The notes under the pieces are model-generated. The model saw nothing but the letters and a program-made list of their open reading frames with translations. It ran no database searches and was not told the origin of the DNA. From positions 682,001 through 746,000 of the forward strand of contig NZ_CP034279.1 in assembly GCF_009739905.1 (NCBI RefSeq): 64,000 nt of DNA, in the 5' to 3' direction. Positions 18,838 to 27,509 of this stretch are shown here, piece by piece. The position numbers and the translations under genes are program-made. This stretch comes from Streptomyces ficellus (GTDB lineage Bacteria > Actinomycetota > Actinomycetes > Streptomycetales > Streptomycetaceae). The first letter of the stretch is position 1; the number at the start of each line of letters is the position of its first letter.

Positions 18838-19379
18838 CCATGCCTGCGCCGGTCTGGACACGCGATGGCTCGAGCATCCCCCGCGCCGGCGGGTGGACGC
18901 TCTCGAAGCGCGGCCGCGCACCGGCGGTCGGCGCGCGTGCCGGCTGGTACGCGTACGACCACGACCGGACCACCGCAGCCGTGCAGGAGGCATCACGACG
19001 TCCTGTGCGGGCGGAAGTGCTGGAGAACGCGCCCGCGTCCTCCCCTCTCCGCACCGAGGAGACGGGGCGCCCGGCACGGGTGCCCGTACGGGTCCGCTGG
19101 ACCATCACCGACGGGCACTACGCCACGGGGGCCGTCTCGGTGCCGCCGGGAACCGGCCGGGGGAGCACACGGAGATCTGGCTGGACCGGAAGGGACAGGT
19201 CGTGACCGCGCCGCTGAACGACCGCGACGTCTGGGCGGGCGCGCTGGCCGTCGGCCTGTCGGGCGGCGCCCCTGACCGCGGGCGCCGGTGCGGTCGCCGC
19301 GGCGGCCGTGCGTGGAGCCTGCGATCGGCACCGCACGGCCAACTGGGCGAGCGATGGGGACCAGGTGGGACCGGAATGA
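18838..19379 (+). pseudogene. decayed Rv1733c-family membrane protein
   Basis: Three frames together spell parts of a family known from the DosR regulon (Rv1733c). Frame one gives GWYAYDHDRTTAAVQEA, VRAEVLENAP and VRVRWTITDG. Frame two, from about 19150, gives RPGEHTEIWLDRKGQVV. Frame three, from about 19260, gives LTAGAGAVAAAAVRGACDRH and ends at a TGA at 19377-19379. At least two frameshifts separate them. The usual N-terminal membrane helix is missing. The second helix (Ala/Val-rich, near the end) is readable only after correcting the frame. Sequencing error could explain one shift but hardly the missing N-terminus. Confidence 0.68.
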
Positions 19380-19465
19380 AGGCGCCGTCTTGTCTGAACC
19401 GCGCCTCGAGACAACCGAACGCCGCGCCGGTGCGGACCGGCGGGCCCGAGCCGAGGAGGCTTGCG

Positions 19466-20113
19466 ATGACCGCGTCACCCCACACCGTGGCCGACGTCAT
19501 GACCCACACCGCCGTGGCGGTGGGCGGCCGGGCGTCGTACAAGGAGATCGTCGAGCTGATGAACCAGTGGAAGGTCAGCGCCCTGCCCGTGCTGGCGGGC
19601 GAAGGCCGTGTCATCGGAGTGGTGTCGGAAGCCGACCTGCTGCCCAAGGAGGAGTACCGCGTCGACGACGGGATCCTGCGCGACCGGCCCATCGCCGACA
19701 CTGCCAAGGCCGGCGCGGTGTACGCGGAGGACCTCATGTCGAGCCCCGCCGTCACCGTCCACGCGGACGCCACCATCGCCGAAGCCGCCCGGATCATGGC
19801 GAGGCGGCACGTCAAGCGCCTGCCCGTGGTGGACAGCCTCGGCCTTCTGGAGGGTGTCGTCAGCAGGGGCGACCTGCTGAAGGTCTTCCTGCGGTCCGAC
19901 GAGGACATGGCGTCCGAGATCCGCAGCACCGTCCTCCCGGACCTGCCGGCCGCGGCTCGGGTGGACGTGGCGGTCGAGGACGGTGTGGTGACGTTGCGCG
20001 GCGAGCTGCGGGACCGGGCGCTGCTGCCGCTGCTGGCCAGGGCGATCAGGGCCGTGGAAGGAGTCGTGGACATCCGGGTCGACCTGCGCAGTCCAGAGGT
20101 GGTCGCGCGCTGA
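19466..20113 (+). CDS. CBS-pair protein with C-terminal BON domain (Hrp1-like)
   Basis: A 215-residue protein with two CBS motifs (about 8-65, VSALPVLAGEGRVIGVVSEADLL region; and 90-148, VKRLPVVDSLGLLEGVVSRGDLL region) and a BON-like domain (about 150-210, VEDGVVTLRGEL). CBS pairs usually bind adenine nucleotides and signal energy state; BON domains bind membranes or proteins. A mycobacterial CBS protein, Hrp1, is a strong DosR target. The ATG at 19466 follows GAGGAGG. It is probably read from the flavodoxin promoter through the decayed gene. A second paralogue is at 34935-35609. Confidence 0.88.
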   Translation: MTASPHTVADVMTHTAVAVGGRASYKEIVELMNQWKVSALPVLAGEGRVIGVVSEADLLPKEEYRVDDGILRDRPIADTAKAGAVYAEDLMSSPAVTVHADATIAEAARIMARRHVKRLPVVDSLGLLEGVVSRGDLLKVFLRSDEDMASEIRSTVLPDLPAAARVDVAVEDGVVTLRGELRDRALLPLLARAIRAVEGVVDIRVDLRSPEVVAR

Positions 20114-20129
20114 CGGCGCGCTGTCGCAC

Positions 20130-20176
20130 GCGCGTGGGTGGCGCCCGCATGCGCGATGCGGGCGCCACCCACGCGC
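20130..20176. terminator. very strong bidirectional hairpin
   Basis: A perfect 21-bp stem with a 5-nt loop (20151-20155) sits between the convergent CBS and DUF1918 genes and should stop transcription from both sides. Confidence 0.88.
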
Positions 20177-20182
20177 ATGCCG

Positions 20183-20440
20183 TCACAGGTGTCTGATGTG
20201 GGCGTCGGGCCCCGGGAAGAACAACGTGACCTTTCCGGTGTCGGACCAGCGCACGTCGTAGGGCGGACTGCCGTCGTCATGGTGCAGGCCGACCACTTCC
20301 CCGTCCCGACGCACCACCCCTACGGTCGGTCCTTCGACGATGATCTGGTCGCCGAGCCGTGCACGCGCTCGTCTGTCTGCGTTCCTCTCCAGCCCGGTCC
20401 TGCTCTCCGTGACCAGGTGTGGATGACTCGTCCGGGCCAT
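20183..20440 (-). CDS. DUF1918 small protein
   Basis: An 85-residue protein with the DUF1918 pattern: ARLGDQIIVEG, a short charged turn, GSPPYDVRWSDTG, and a final LFFPGPDA. The fold is a small SH3-like barrel; the function is unknown. The ATG at 20440 follows GGGAGAGGAGAGG, a strong ribosome binding site. It is last in the leftward group of two Usp genes and a P-type ATPase. A DosR-like box at 20546-20559, 106 bp upstream and inside the ATPase 3' end, suggests a promoter of its own. Confidence 0.82.
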   Translation of the reverse strand: MARTSHPHLVTESRTGLERNADRRARARLGDQIIVEGPTVGVVRRDGEVVGLHHDDGSPPYDVRWSDTGKVTLFFPGPDAHIRHL

Positions 20441-20526
20441 GGCCCTCTCCTCTCCCGTACTCGTCGTGAAGGGCGACATACGGCCGCCACCTTCATCGTC
20501 CGGCGGTGCCCGTGCCGGCTCCAGGG

Positions 20527-23211
20527 TCACGAGGGTCGATGGCTGGGGCCGTCCGGCCCTCTGGGCGGTGCCGGCGCTGGATCAGCGTGCTTCCGCCGCG
20601 GCGTCGACAGCTCGCCCAGGCGCCCGCTCAGCCGTGCGGCCAGGAAGCCGAGCCCGGCTCCTGCCAGTGCCAGAGCGACCTCTCGCCAGCCAAGGGGAAC
20701 GGTGCCGAGAAGAGTGCGCAAGGCCGGAAGGTACAGCGCGGCCGCGGCGAGACCCGCCGATGCGGCGACCGCTGCCGGCAGGAACAGATTTTCCCTGGTC
20801 AGCAGCCGGTCCCGCAGCCCGAGCACGACTCCCAATTGGGCCAGGAGCAGGGACAGGAACAGCACGCTCTGCCACGGCGCCGCGGTCGCGCGCGCGACCA
20901 GTGCCGCTGTCAGCGACCCCGCGGTGACCACCAGTGCGAGGAACAGTAGCCGCTGCCACAGGCCGTCCCCGAGGACGTGCTGGTCGGGCGGACGAGGTGC
21001 CCGCCTCATCGTCCCCTTCGCCACCGGCTCGGCGCCCATCGCTACCCCGGTGAGGCCGTGCGTCAGCAGATTGATCCAGAGGATCTGCCCGGCACGCAGC
21101 GGCAGGGGCAGGCCGAGCAGCGGGCCCAGGAGCATGACCAGGATTTCGGCGGCTCCTCCGGCCAGCCCGTACAGCAGGAAGCGCCGGATGTTGTCGTAGA
21201 CCCTCCGCCCTTCCTCGACGGCACTGACGACGGTCGACAGCTCGTCGTCCGTCAGCACCAGGTCGGCGGCCTGTCGTGCCACTTCGGTGCCCCTCCGCCC
21301 CATGGCAACGCCGATGTCGGCCTGACGCAGAGCCGGCCCGTCATTGACGCCATCGCCCGTCATGGCGGTCACGTGGCCCCGGGCTCGCCACGCCTGCACG
21401 ATGTCGAGCTTCTGCTTGGGGTCCGTGCGCGCGAAGACCCGCACGTCGGTGAGGTCCGGCACTTGCCCGGCGGTCAGTGCCTGCCCGGTGACGACCTCTC
21501 GGGGGTCGGCCCCGGTGATCAGGCCGACGCGCCCGGCTATGGCGCTCGCGGTCGCCGGGTGATCACCTGTGATCAGTACGGGGGTGATACCCGCGGCCCT
21601 ACAGTCGGCCAGGGTGCCGGCCGCGGCCGCTTTCGGCGGGTCGGCGAGCGCGGCGAGGCCGAGGAGGCGGAGTCCTGCTTCCGCGTCCGTGACGCGACTC
21701 GGTACGTCACCGCGCTCCGCGGACGCGACGGCGAGGACCCGGAAGCCCTGCGCGGCGAGCGCGGCAGCCTCACCACGAGCGCTTTGGAGCAGCGGAAGGG
21801 GCTCGTTGAGGACGACGGGATCAAGGACCGCTTCCGGCGCGCCCTTGAGGCAGACCAGCAACCGGCCGTCCGGAGTGTCGTGCACTGTGGTCATTCTCTT
21901 GCGGACGCTGTCGAACGGTTCCTCGTCCGTCCTCGGACAGCGGGCCCGCAGTTCCTGTTGTTCAAGGCAGCCCGCTTTGGCCGCGGCGGTGAGCAGGGCG
22001 GCCTCGGTGGGGTCGCCGATTGCCGTCCAGCGCCCGTCACCGCTCGAGTGCGGTACAGGCGCGGGAGGCCGCAGCTCGGCGTCGTTGCACAGCGCTGCGA
22101 CGGTCAGCAGTCCGCGGATCGGGCGGAGTTCTTCGCTGCGGGCGGCCCGGTCTTCCACTCTGACCTCGCCGGTGGGTTCATAGCCCGCGCCGGTCAAGGA
22201 GACCTCCCCCGCAGGCGTCCACACATGTTCGACGACCATGCGACCCTCGGTGAGCGTGCCCGTCTTGTCCGTCGCGAGTACGGTCACGGAGCCCAGCGTC
22301 TCGACGGCGGACAGGCGTCGGACGAGGGCGTGCCGGGCGGCCATGCGGCGGGCGCCGAGAGCGAGGGCCAGGGTGACGACCGCCGGGAGTGATTCGGGGA
22401 CCGCCGCGACCGCGAGGCTGATCGCCGTCACGGCCATCGTGGCCGGGGACGTGCCTCGGAGAAGGCCGAGCACGAAGACGACCAGGCACAGGGCGAGAGT
22501 CACCACGGCGAGCACACGGCCGAGTGCGGCGAGGCGGCGCTGCAGCGGCGTGGGTTCCGGCCGGGTGTCAAGCATCCGTGCGATACGGCCGAGGGCGCTG
22601 TCGGCCCCCGTGGCGGTCACGCGTGCGGTTCCCCGGCCTCGGACCACGATGGTGCCGGCGCGCAGGACCGCCTCCTCCGGCCGCTCGGACTGCGGGGACT
22701 TGTCCACGGGGACCGACTCGCCGGTCAGCATGGACTCGTCAATCAGCAGGGCCGCGGCGTGGACGAGCCGGGCATCCGCCGGCACGATGTCCCCCTCGCT
22801 CAGGACGAGGACATCGTCGGGCACGACGTCCGTGGACGGCACCTCCTTGTCGACCCCTCCGCGCCGTACGCGTGCGGTCGGCGCCGACATGGCCGAGAGG
22901 GCGGCCACCGCGTGATCGGCTCTGACCTCCTGCACCACTCCGACCGTCGTGTTGACCAGCACGACAAGCGCGATGACGGCCGAGTCCGTGTAGTCGCCGA
23001 TCGCGAGGGTCAGGGCGATGGCTCCGAGCAGCACCATGATCAGGGGGTCACGCAGCTGTGCGAAGACGCGCGAATGCAGCGGGACCGCTCGCTGCGCGGT
23101 CACCACGTTGGGGCCGTGTGCGGCGAGGCGGTGGGCGGCCTGATCGTCGGCCAGCCCTTGCAGGCGTTCCCTCGCTGTGCCGGGCGCCGCGTGAGTCGGA
23201 GCGGATCGCAT
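20527..23211 (-). CDS. P2-type cation-transporting ATPase (PESL type, CtpF-like)
   Basis: An 894-residue ATPase. It has an N-terminal cation-ATPase domain, TGES (163-166), membrane-4 motif AAVPESLPAVV (269-279), DKTGTLT with Asp315, and GDGVND in the P domain. A full set of C-terminal helices is present. The PE(G/S)LP motif fits Ca2+/Mn2+-type P2A pumps and mycobacterial CtpF. It lies 57 bp after a Usp gene in what looks like a usp-usp-ATPase-DUF1918 operon. The ion is not proven. Confidence 0.88.
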   Translation of the reverse strand: MRSAPTHAAPGTARERLQGLADDQAAHRLAAHGPNVVTAQRAVPLHSRVFAQLRDPLIMVLLGAIALTLAIGDYTDSAVIALVVLVNTTVGVVQEVRADHAVAALSAMSAPTARVRRGGVDKEVPSTDVVPDDVLVLSEGDIVPADARLVHAAALLIDESMLTGESVPVDKSPQSERPEEAVLRAGTIVVRGRGTARVTATGADSALGRIARMLDTRPEPTPLQRRLAALGRVLAVVTLALCLVVFVLGLLRGTSPATMAVTAISLAVAAVPESLPAVVTLALALGARRMAARHALVRRLSAVETLGSVTVLATDKTGTLTEGRMVVEHVWTPAGEVSLTGAGYEPTGEVRVEDRAARSEELRPIRGLLTVAALCNDAELRPPAPVPHSSGDGRWTAIGDPTEAALLTAAAKAGCLEQQELRARCPRTDEEPFDSVRKRMTTVHDTPDGRLLVCLKGAPEAVLDPVVLNEPLPLLQSARGEAAALAAQGFRVLAVASAERGDVPSRVTDAEAGLRLLGLAALADPPKAAAAGTLADCRAAGITPVLITGDHPATASAIAGRVGLITGADPREVVTGQALTAGQVPDLTDVRVFARTDPKQKLDIVQAWRARGHVTAMTGDGVNDGPALRQADIGVAMGRRGTEVARQAADLVLTDDELSTVVSAVEEGRRVYDNIRRFLLYGLAGGAAEILVMLLGPLLGLPLPLRAGQILWINLLTHGLTGVAMGAEPVAKGTMRRAPRPPDQHVLGDGLWQRLLFLALVVTAGSLTAALVARATAAPWQSVLFLSLLLAQLGVVLGLRDRLLTRENLFLPAAVAASAGLAAAALYLPALRTLLGTVPLGWREVALALAGAGLGFLAARLSGRLGELSTPRRKHADPAPAPPRGPDGPSHRPS
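20546..20559. promoter_or_regulatory. DosR-like box, GGGCC-GTCC-GGCCC
   Basis: A perfect palindrome inside the last codons of the ATPase gene and 106 bp upstream of the DUF1918 ATG, at the distance seen for other boxes. Because it overlaps coding sequence it could be coincidental. Confidence 0.45.
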
Positions 23212-23268
23212 GTGGCTTCTCCTGCCCGTCGACCGGCTTCCGGCCTGCCCGGACCGTTCAGGTATTGA

Positions 23269-24129
23269 TCAGGGGACAGTGATCACGGGGCAGTGCGCAC
23301 GGTGCAGCAGCCCGTGCACCACCGAGCCCAGGCGCATGCCGGTGTATCCGCCGCGTCCACGCCGTCCGACGACCACGGCCAAGGCGTCCTCGGACGCCTG
23401 CGCCAGCCGTTCGACCGGGTGGCCACGCAGGACCTCCCCTGTCACAGGAACGTCCGGGTACTTGCGTGTCCAGACGGAGAGGGCTTCGTCGAGCAGTCGG
23501 CTCCGTTCGTCCAGCGCCGCCTGATGGTCGCCGAACGCGATGACGGGCCGCTGCCATACCCACACCGCCTGCACCGCAGCGCCGCGCAGACTCGCCTCCT
23601 CGAAGGCGAACTCCAGGGCGGCCTGTGACGGTTCGCTGCCGTCGACGCCGACGACCAGGCGACCAGGGTGGTGTGCCGTGTGCTCGGCTTCCCTGACGAC
23701 GACCACAGGGCATTCTGCCTGTGCGCTGAGCGGAACGATCACCGAGCCGGCGCTGAGGATCTCCTCCGGGCGGCTGAGCCGGCGGGAGCCGACGACCACC
23801 AGGCGGGCGTGTGCCGATGCTTGCCGACGCAGAACCGCGGCGGGCATGCCGTCGAGGAGTTGCGTCGTCACGGGCAGGTCCGGCCGCAGGGTGCGCACCG
23901 TGTCCACTGCCGTGGCGAGGGCCTTCTCGCCCTGTGCCCGCAGCGACATGTACTGCGGAGTCGTGTCCACGTGCTGGGTGTCGTGCATGGGAGGTATCGA
24001 CAGCAGCAGCCGCAGGGGCAGGCCCCTGCGCACCGCCTCGTCGGCTGCCCACGCCAGAACGGGCACCGAGACCTCGCGGGGATCGATGCCCACGAGTATC
24101 TCGTTGTGGCTTGCCGATGAGTGCGTCAT
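23269..24129 (-). CDS. tandem universal stress protein (ATP loop in second domain)
   Basis: A 286-residue double Usp. Unlike the other tandem Usp proteins of this window, the canonical loop is in the second domain (GRRGRGGYTGMRLGS), while the first has lost it (GSRRLSRPEE). Its ATG at 24129 overlaps the stop of the upstream usp gene (TGATG), so the two are translationally coupled. A P-type ATPase gene follows 57 bp later. Confidence 0.88.
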   Translation of the reverse strand: MTHSSASHNEILVGIDPREVSVPVLAWAADEAVRRGLPLRLLLSIPPMHDTQHVDTTPQYMSLRAQGEKALATAVDTVRTLRPDLPVTTQLLDGMPAAVLRRQASAHARLVVVGSRRLSRPEEILSAGSVIVPLSAQAECPVVVVREAEHTAHHPGRLVVGVDGSEPSQAALEFAFEEASLRGAAVQAVWVWQRPVIAFGDHQAALDERSRLLDEALSVWTRKYPDVPVTGEVLRGHPVERLAQASEDALAVVVGRRGRGGYTGMRLGSVVHGLLHRAHCPVITVP

Positions 24130-25034
24130 CACGCCTCCTCTTCGCCGTTTGCGCCCCTGCGGGGCACGATCAGGACCGGGCAATGCGCGTGGTGCAACAC
24201 GGCGTGAGCCACATGTCCAAGACTGGGGCCGAGGCCCATGGACCGTCGTCGAGCGCCCATGACCAGTACATCCGTGTGCCGGCTCGCTTCGACGAGTACG
24301 CCGGCGGCAGACGTTCCACTCGCCACCTCCGTCGTGAGCGCCAGGCTCGGGAAGGCACGGCGCAGTGGCTCGGCGAGCGCTTCCATGCGCCGGACGTGTT
24401 CCCGCGCCATCTCGTCCAGGCCGTCGAGCATCGTGGCCACGCTCCCGGCGTGTGCCAGGGGGTTCCACATGCTCAGCACGCGCAGCGTGGCCTTGCGGAG
24501 CTGTGCCTCTTGGGCCGCTTGCCCCAGCCAGTCGCGGTCGTGCGTGCCACGAACCGCGGCCGTGACAACCCCGGTGTCAGGCGCGTCGGGTTCTCCCCGT
24601 ACCACCACGACGGGCAGCCGGGACCGGGCGGCCACTTCGAGCCCGACGGATCCGAGCATGAGCGTGCCGAAACCGCCGAGACCGCGGTTGCCGACCACGA
24701 GGGTGTCGTGGGGACCGGCGGACATGCGGAGGGCGGACACGGGGTCCTTGCGGCTGAGCTCTCTGACGACGGTGAGATCCGGGAACCGCTCCTGCGCCGC
24801 CTGGGCGGTGTCGAGGAGCAGCTCCCGGCCGGCGTCGTGGATCTGATCGATCGCTACGGCGGACGCGAACAGCGTCAGACGGTCGAGGTCCGCCGCGTAC
24901 ACGATGCGCAGTGGCCGACGACGCCGGTCCGCCTCGGCCGCCGCCCACAGCGCGGCCCTCCTGGCGGGTGCGGAGCCGTCGACACCGACGACGACCGTTC
25001 CGAGGTCCGGGGCACCGGGAGTGTCGGTGTTCAT
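24129..25034 (-). CDS. tandem universal stress protein
   Basis: A 301-residue double Usp. The first domain has the loop GNRGLGGFGTLMLGS; the second has the degenerate GARRRSMGLGPSLG. Both domains end in CPVLIV/LPVVVV strands. It is the first gene of the leftward operon. Its ATG at 25034 is preceded by GGAGGGAACC, a good ribosome binding site. A perfect DosR-like box lies 84 bp upstream. Confidence 0.88.
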   Translation of the reverse strand: MNTDTPGAPDLGTVVVGVDGSAPARRAALWAAAEADRRRRPLRIVYAADLDRLTLFASAVAIDQIHDAGRELLLDTAQAAQERFPDLTVVRELSRKDPVSALRMSAGPHDTLVVGNRGLGGFGTLMLGSVGLEVAARSRLPVVVVRGEPDAPDTGVVTAAVRGTHDRDWLGQAAQEAQLRKATLRVLSMWNPLAHAGSVATMLDGLDEMAREHVRRMEALAEPLRRAFPSLALTTEVASGTSAAGVLVEASRHTDVLVMGARRRSMGLGPSLGHVAHAVLHHAHCPVLIVPRRGANGEEEA

Positions 25035-25117
25035 GGTTCCCTCCTCCGGAGGACTCGTCGTACCTCCACGCTGTCACCGCGGGACTGGCGGGGGCAGGGC
25101 CGCACAGGTCCCTGGCA

Positions 25118-25131
25118 GGGCCGAAGGGCCC
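25118..25131. promoter_or_regulatory. DosR-like box, GGGCC-GAAG-GGCCC
   Basis: A perfect palindrome 84 bp upstream of the usp ATG at 25034. A near match with 5-nt spacing (GGGCC-GCACA-GGTCC) lies at 25097-25111. Confidence 0.65.
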
Positions 25132-25172
25132 TGTTCCTCCCTGGCGGCGTCCGGGCCGTTGCATACCCCACT

Positions 25173-25186
25173 CGGCCCTGTGGGCC
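25173..25186. promoter_or_regulatory. variant box, CGGCC-CTGT-GGGCC
   Basis: An imperfect copy 92 bp upstream of the nicotinate phosphoribosyltransferase ATG. It shares the pattern GGCCC-nn-TGGGCCCTGC with the site at 51434 upstream of a flavoprotein gene, which suggests a second version of the operator. Confidence 0.45.
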
Positions 25187-25277
25187 CTGCAGGACCGTGT
25201 TCGACGCTGGAAGGGCGGGAGGCCGACCCACCCGGGACGCCCGCCCGCCCTCACGCGGCGAGAGGACGGTGAGCACG

Positions 25278-26696
25278 ATGTCGCACGTCACGACCACAGA
25301 CCTCTACGAAGTGACCATGGCCCTGTCCTACCTCAAGGAGGGCATGGACGGGACCGCGACGTTCAGCCTCTTCGTACGTGACCTGCCGCCCGATCGCGGC
25401 TTCCTGGTCAGCGCCGGACTGGAATCGGCACTCGACTACCTGACCGACTTCCGTGTCACTCGGGGCGACGCCGAGGACTTCGCCGCCGTGCTGCACCGCC
25501 CGCGCCGCGACCTGGAGCCGCTCGTCGGTCTCGCCTTCCGGGGTGAGGTGCGCGCCGTCCCGGAGGGACGTGTCGTCCTCGCCGGAGAGCCGCTCATGGA
25601 GGTCACGGCGCCCCTGCCGCAAGCGCAGTTGGTGGAGACGTACCTCCTGAGCCAGATCAACCACCAGACAACGGTCGCGTCCAAGGCCGTCCGTTGCGTT
25701 CTGGCAGCAGCGGGCCACCCAGTCGTCGACTTCTCTCTGCGCCGCACCCATGGTCCGCAAGCAGGCATGCAGGCGGCCCGCGTCGGCGCGATGACCGGCT
25801 TCGCCGGAACGAGCAATGTCGCCGCGGCGACCCGCTGGGGCATGCACGCGTCGGGCACCATGGCGCACTCGTACATCGAGGCGTTCCCGGACGAGGAGGC
25901 GGCCTTCAGAGCGTTCGCCCGGGCCCACCCCGGCCCGGTCACCTTCCTCGTCGACACGTACGACACCCCGGGCGGTGTCGCCGCGGCGGCGCGGGTCCTC
26001 ACCGGCCTGCGCCGTGGAACAGGTTGCGCGATTCGCCTCGACAGTGGTGACCTGGGCGCCCTGGCACGGCAGGCGCGTGCGGCGCTCGACGCAGCCGGTC
26101 TGGGGGATGTGGCGATCATCGCCAGCGGGGGGCTGGACGAGTACGGCATCGATGCCCTCGTCCGCTCGGGTGCCCCCGTCGACGTCTACGCGGTGGGTAC
26201 CCGTGTCGGCACGTCGGCCGACGCCCCGTACCTCGATTCGGCCTACAAGCTGGTGGAGTACGACGGCCGGCCCGTCATGAAACTGTCGTCCGCCAAGGCG
26301 ACCGCACCAGGGCGCAAGCAGGTCTTCCGTACCGTGGGGCAGCCCGACCGTCTCGCGCTGCGGGGCGAGTCACCTCCGGCGGGCGCGGAGCCACTGCTGC
26401 GCACCGTCATGCGTGACGGACGCAGGACCGGCCCGCCGGACGACCTCGCCGCGGCCCACGCGCGGCTCACCGGCGACTTGGCCACCCTTCCGGAGCCCGC
26501 GCTGCGCATCCACAACCCCGAGCCGTCCCGGCCGCAGATCTCGCACCGGCTCTCGCGGCTGACGACCGAGGTACGCCGGCGGCTGCAAGCCGGTGTGCAC
26601 GACGGCTCGTCGCGCGACCGATCCAGCGGCGAGCCGCCCCTCACAGACCGTGAAGAAGCCCCGCGGGGGGTCCACGCGACGAAGAACAGGAGCTGA
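25278..26696 (+). CDS. pncB: nicotinate phosphoribosyltransferase
   Basis: A 472-residue enzyme that joins nicotinate to PRPP in NAD salvage. Family marks are the start [25 protein letters not shown] and MAHSYIEAF in the middle, and the phosphate-binding RLDSGDLG and [12 protein letters not shown]. The frame is open far upstream, but only the part from the ATG at 25278 is family-like; a GTG at 25269 is a possible alternative. The last 45 residues are polar and divergent. It is followed 5 bp later by a DUF4389 gene. NAD salvage would help redox balance in dormancy. Confidence 0.88.
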   Translation: MSHVTTTDLYEVTMALSYLKEGMDGTATFSLFVRDLPPDRGFLVSAGLESALDYLTDFRVTRGDAEDFAAVLHRPRRDLEPLVGLAFRGEVRAVPEGRVVLAGEPLMEVTAPLPQAQLVETYLLSQINHQTTVASKAVRCVLAAAGHPVVDFSLRRTHGPQAGMQAARVGAMTGFAGTSNVAAATRWGMHASGTMAHSYIEAFPDEEAAFRAFARAHPGPVTFLVDTYDTPGGVAAAARVLTGLRRGTGCAIRLDSGDLGALARQARAALDAAGLGDVAIIASGGLDEYGIDALVRSGAPVDVYAVGTRVGTSADAPYLDSAYKLVEYDGRPVMKLSSAKATAPGRKQVFRTVGQPDRLALRGESPPAGAEPLLRTVMRDGRRTGPPDDLAAAHARLTGDLATLPEPALRIHNPEPSRPQISHRLSRLTTEVRRRLQAGVHDGSSRDRSSGEPPLTDREEAPRGVHATKNRS

Positions 26697-26701
26697 TTGT
26701 C

Positions 26702-27355
26702 ATGACGACGTTCCCCGCGACCTACGAACCGGTCCGCGTCAGGGGCGTACTGGACGATCCCCTTTCCCGGTGGCTGTGGTTGGTGAAGTGGATTCTGGTG
26801 ATCCCGCACTACCTGGTGCTGTTCTTCCTGTGGATCGCGTTCTGCCTGACGTCCGTGGTCGCGTTCTTCGCGATCCTGTTCACCGAGCGCTACCCGCGCC
26901 CGCTCTTCGACTTCAATCTCGGCGTACTGCGCTGGACCTGGCGGGTCTCCTACTACGCGTACGGCGCCCTCGGCACCGACCGGTACCCGCCCTTCACACT
27001 GGGAGAAGTGCCGGACTATTGCGCGACGTTGAGCATCACGTACCCGGAGCGGCTTTCCCGTGGCCTGGTGCTGGTGAAGTGGTGGCTGCTCGCGATCCCC
27101 CACTACATCGTGATCGGCTTCTTCCTGGGCGGGGTGCGCGTCGGCCTGTGGTCCGGTGGGCTGATCGCCGTCCTGGCCCTCATCTCGGTCGTCACGCTCG
27201 CCTTCACCGGCCGGTACCCCCGCGATCTCCACGCGCTGATCATGGGACTCAACCGGTGGGTGCTGCGGGTCGCCGCCTACGCCGGGCTCATGACGGACAA
27301 GTATCCGCCCTTCCGGCTGGACCTGGGAGGTGACGAACCCGTGCTCACGGCGTGA
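26702..27355 (+). CDS. DUF4389 membrane protein
   Basis: A 217-residue protein with two DUF4389 repeats, each with hydrophobic helices (about 22-48 and 118-150) and the family phrases [13 protein letters not shown] and [13 protein letters not shown] followed by TERYPR/TGRYPR and DKYPPF. The function of the family is unknown. The ATG at 26702 follows AGGAG, 5 bp after the stop of the phosphoribosyltransferase gene, so the two share a transcript, which ends at the hairpin 27369-27401. Confidence 0.88.
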   Translation: MTTFPATYEPVRVRGVLDDPLSRWLWLVKWILVIPHYLVLFFLWIAFCLTSVVAFFAILFTERYPRPLFDFNLGVLRWTWRVSYYAYGALGTDRYPPFTLGEVPDYCATLSITYPERLSRGLVLVKWWLLAIPHYIVIGFFLGGVRVGLWSGGLIAVLALISVVTLAFTGRYPRDLHALIMGLNRWVLRVAAYAGLMTDKYPPFRLDLGGDEPVLTA

Positions 27356-27368
27356 GCTTCACGCTTTT

Positions 27369-27401
27369 CCCTGGCGCCGGCCCGAGCAGCCGGCGCCAGG
27401 G
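27369..27401 (+). terminator. hairpin after the DUF4389 gene
   Basis: A perfect 13-bp stem (arm CCCTGGCGCCGGC) with a 7-nt loop, 13 bp after the stop. The last bases of its right arm are also the first bases of the DosR-like box at 27399. Confidence 0.75.
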
Positions 27402-27412
27402 ACTTTCGGCCC
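27399..27412. promoter_or_regulatory. DosR-like box, GGGAC-TTTC-GGCCC
   Basis: 98 bp upstream of the usp ATG at 27510. The left half GGGACT is identical to a half of the mycobacterial DosR box, which links the GGGCC form of this region to the mycobacterial one. Confidence 0.62.
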
Positions 27413-27509
27413 CGTGCGTGCCCGGTCGGCCCCTGCCCGTCCACTCCCTGACCGGCGAGGCTGGACATGTGACCGAAAGGTACAGCCCTCCAGCCCGGAG
27501 GAGGCTCCC

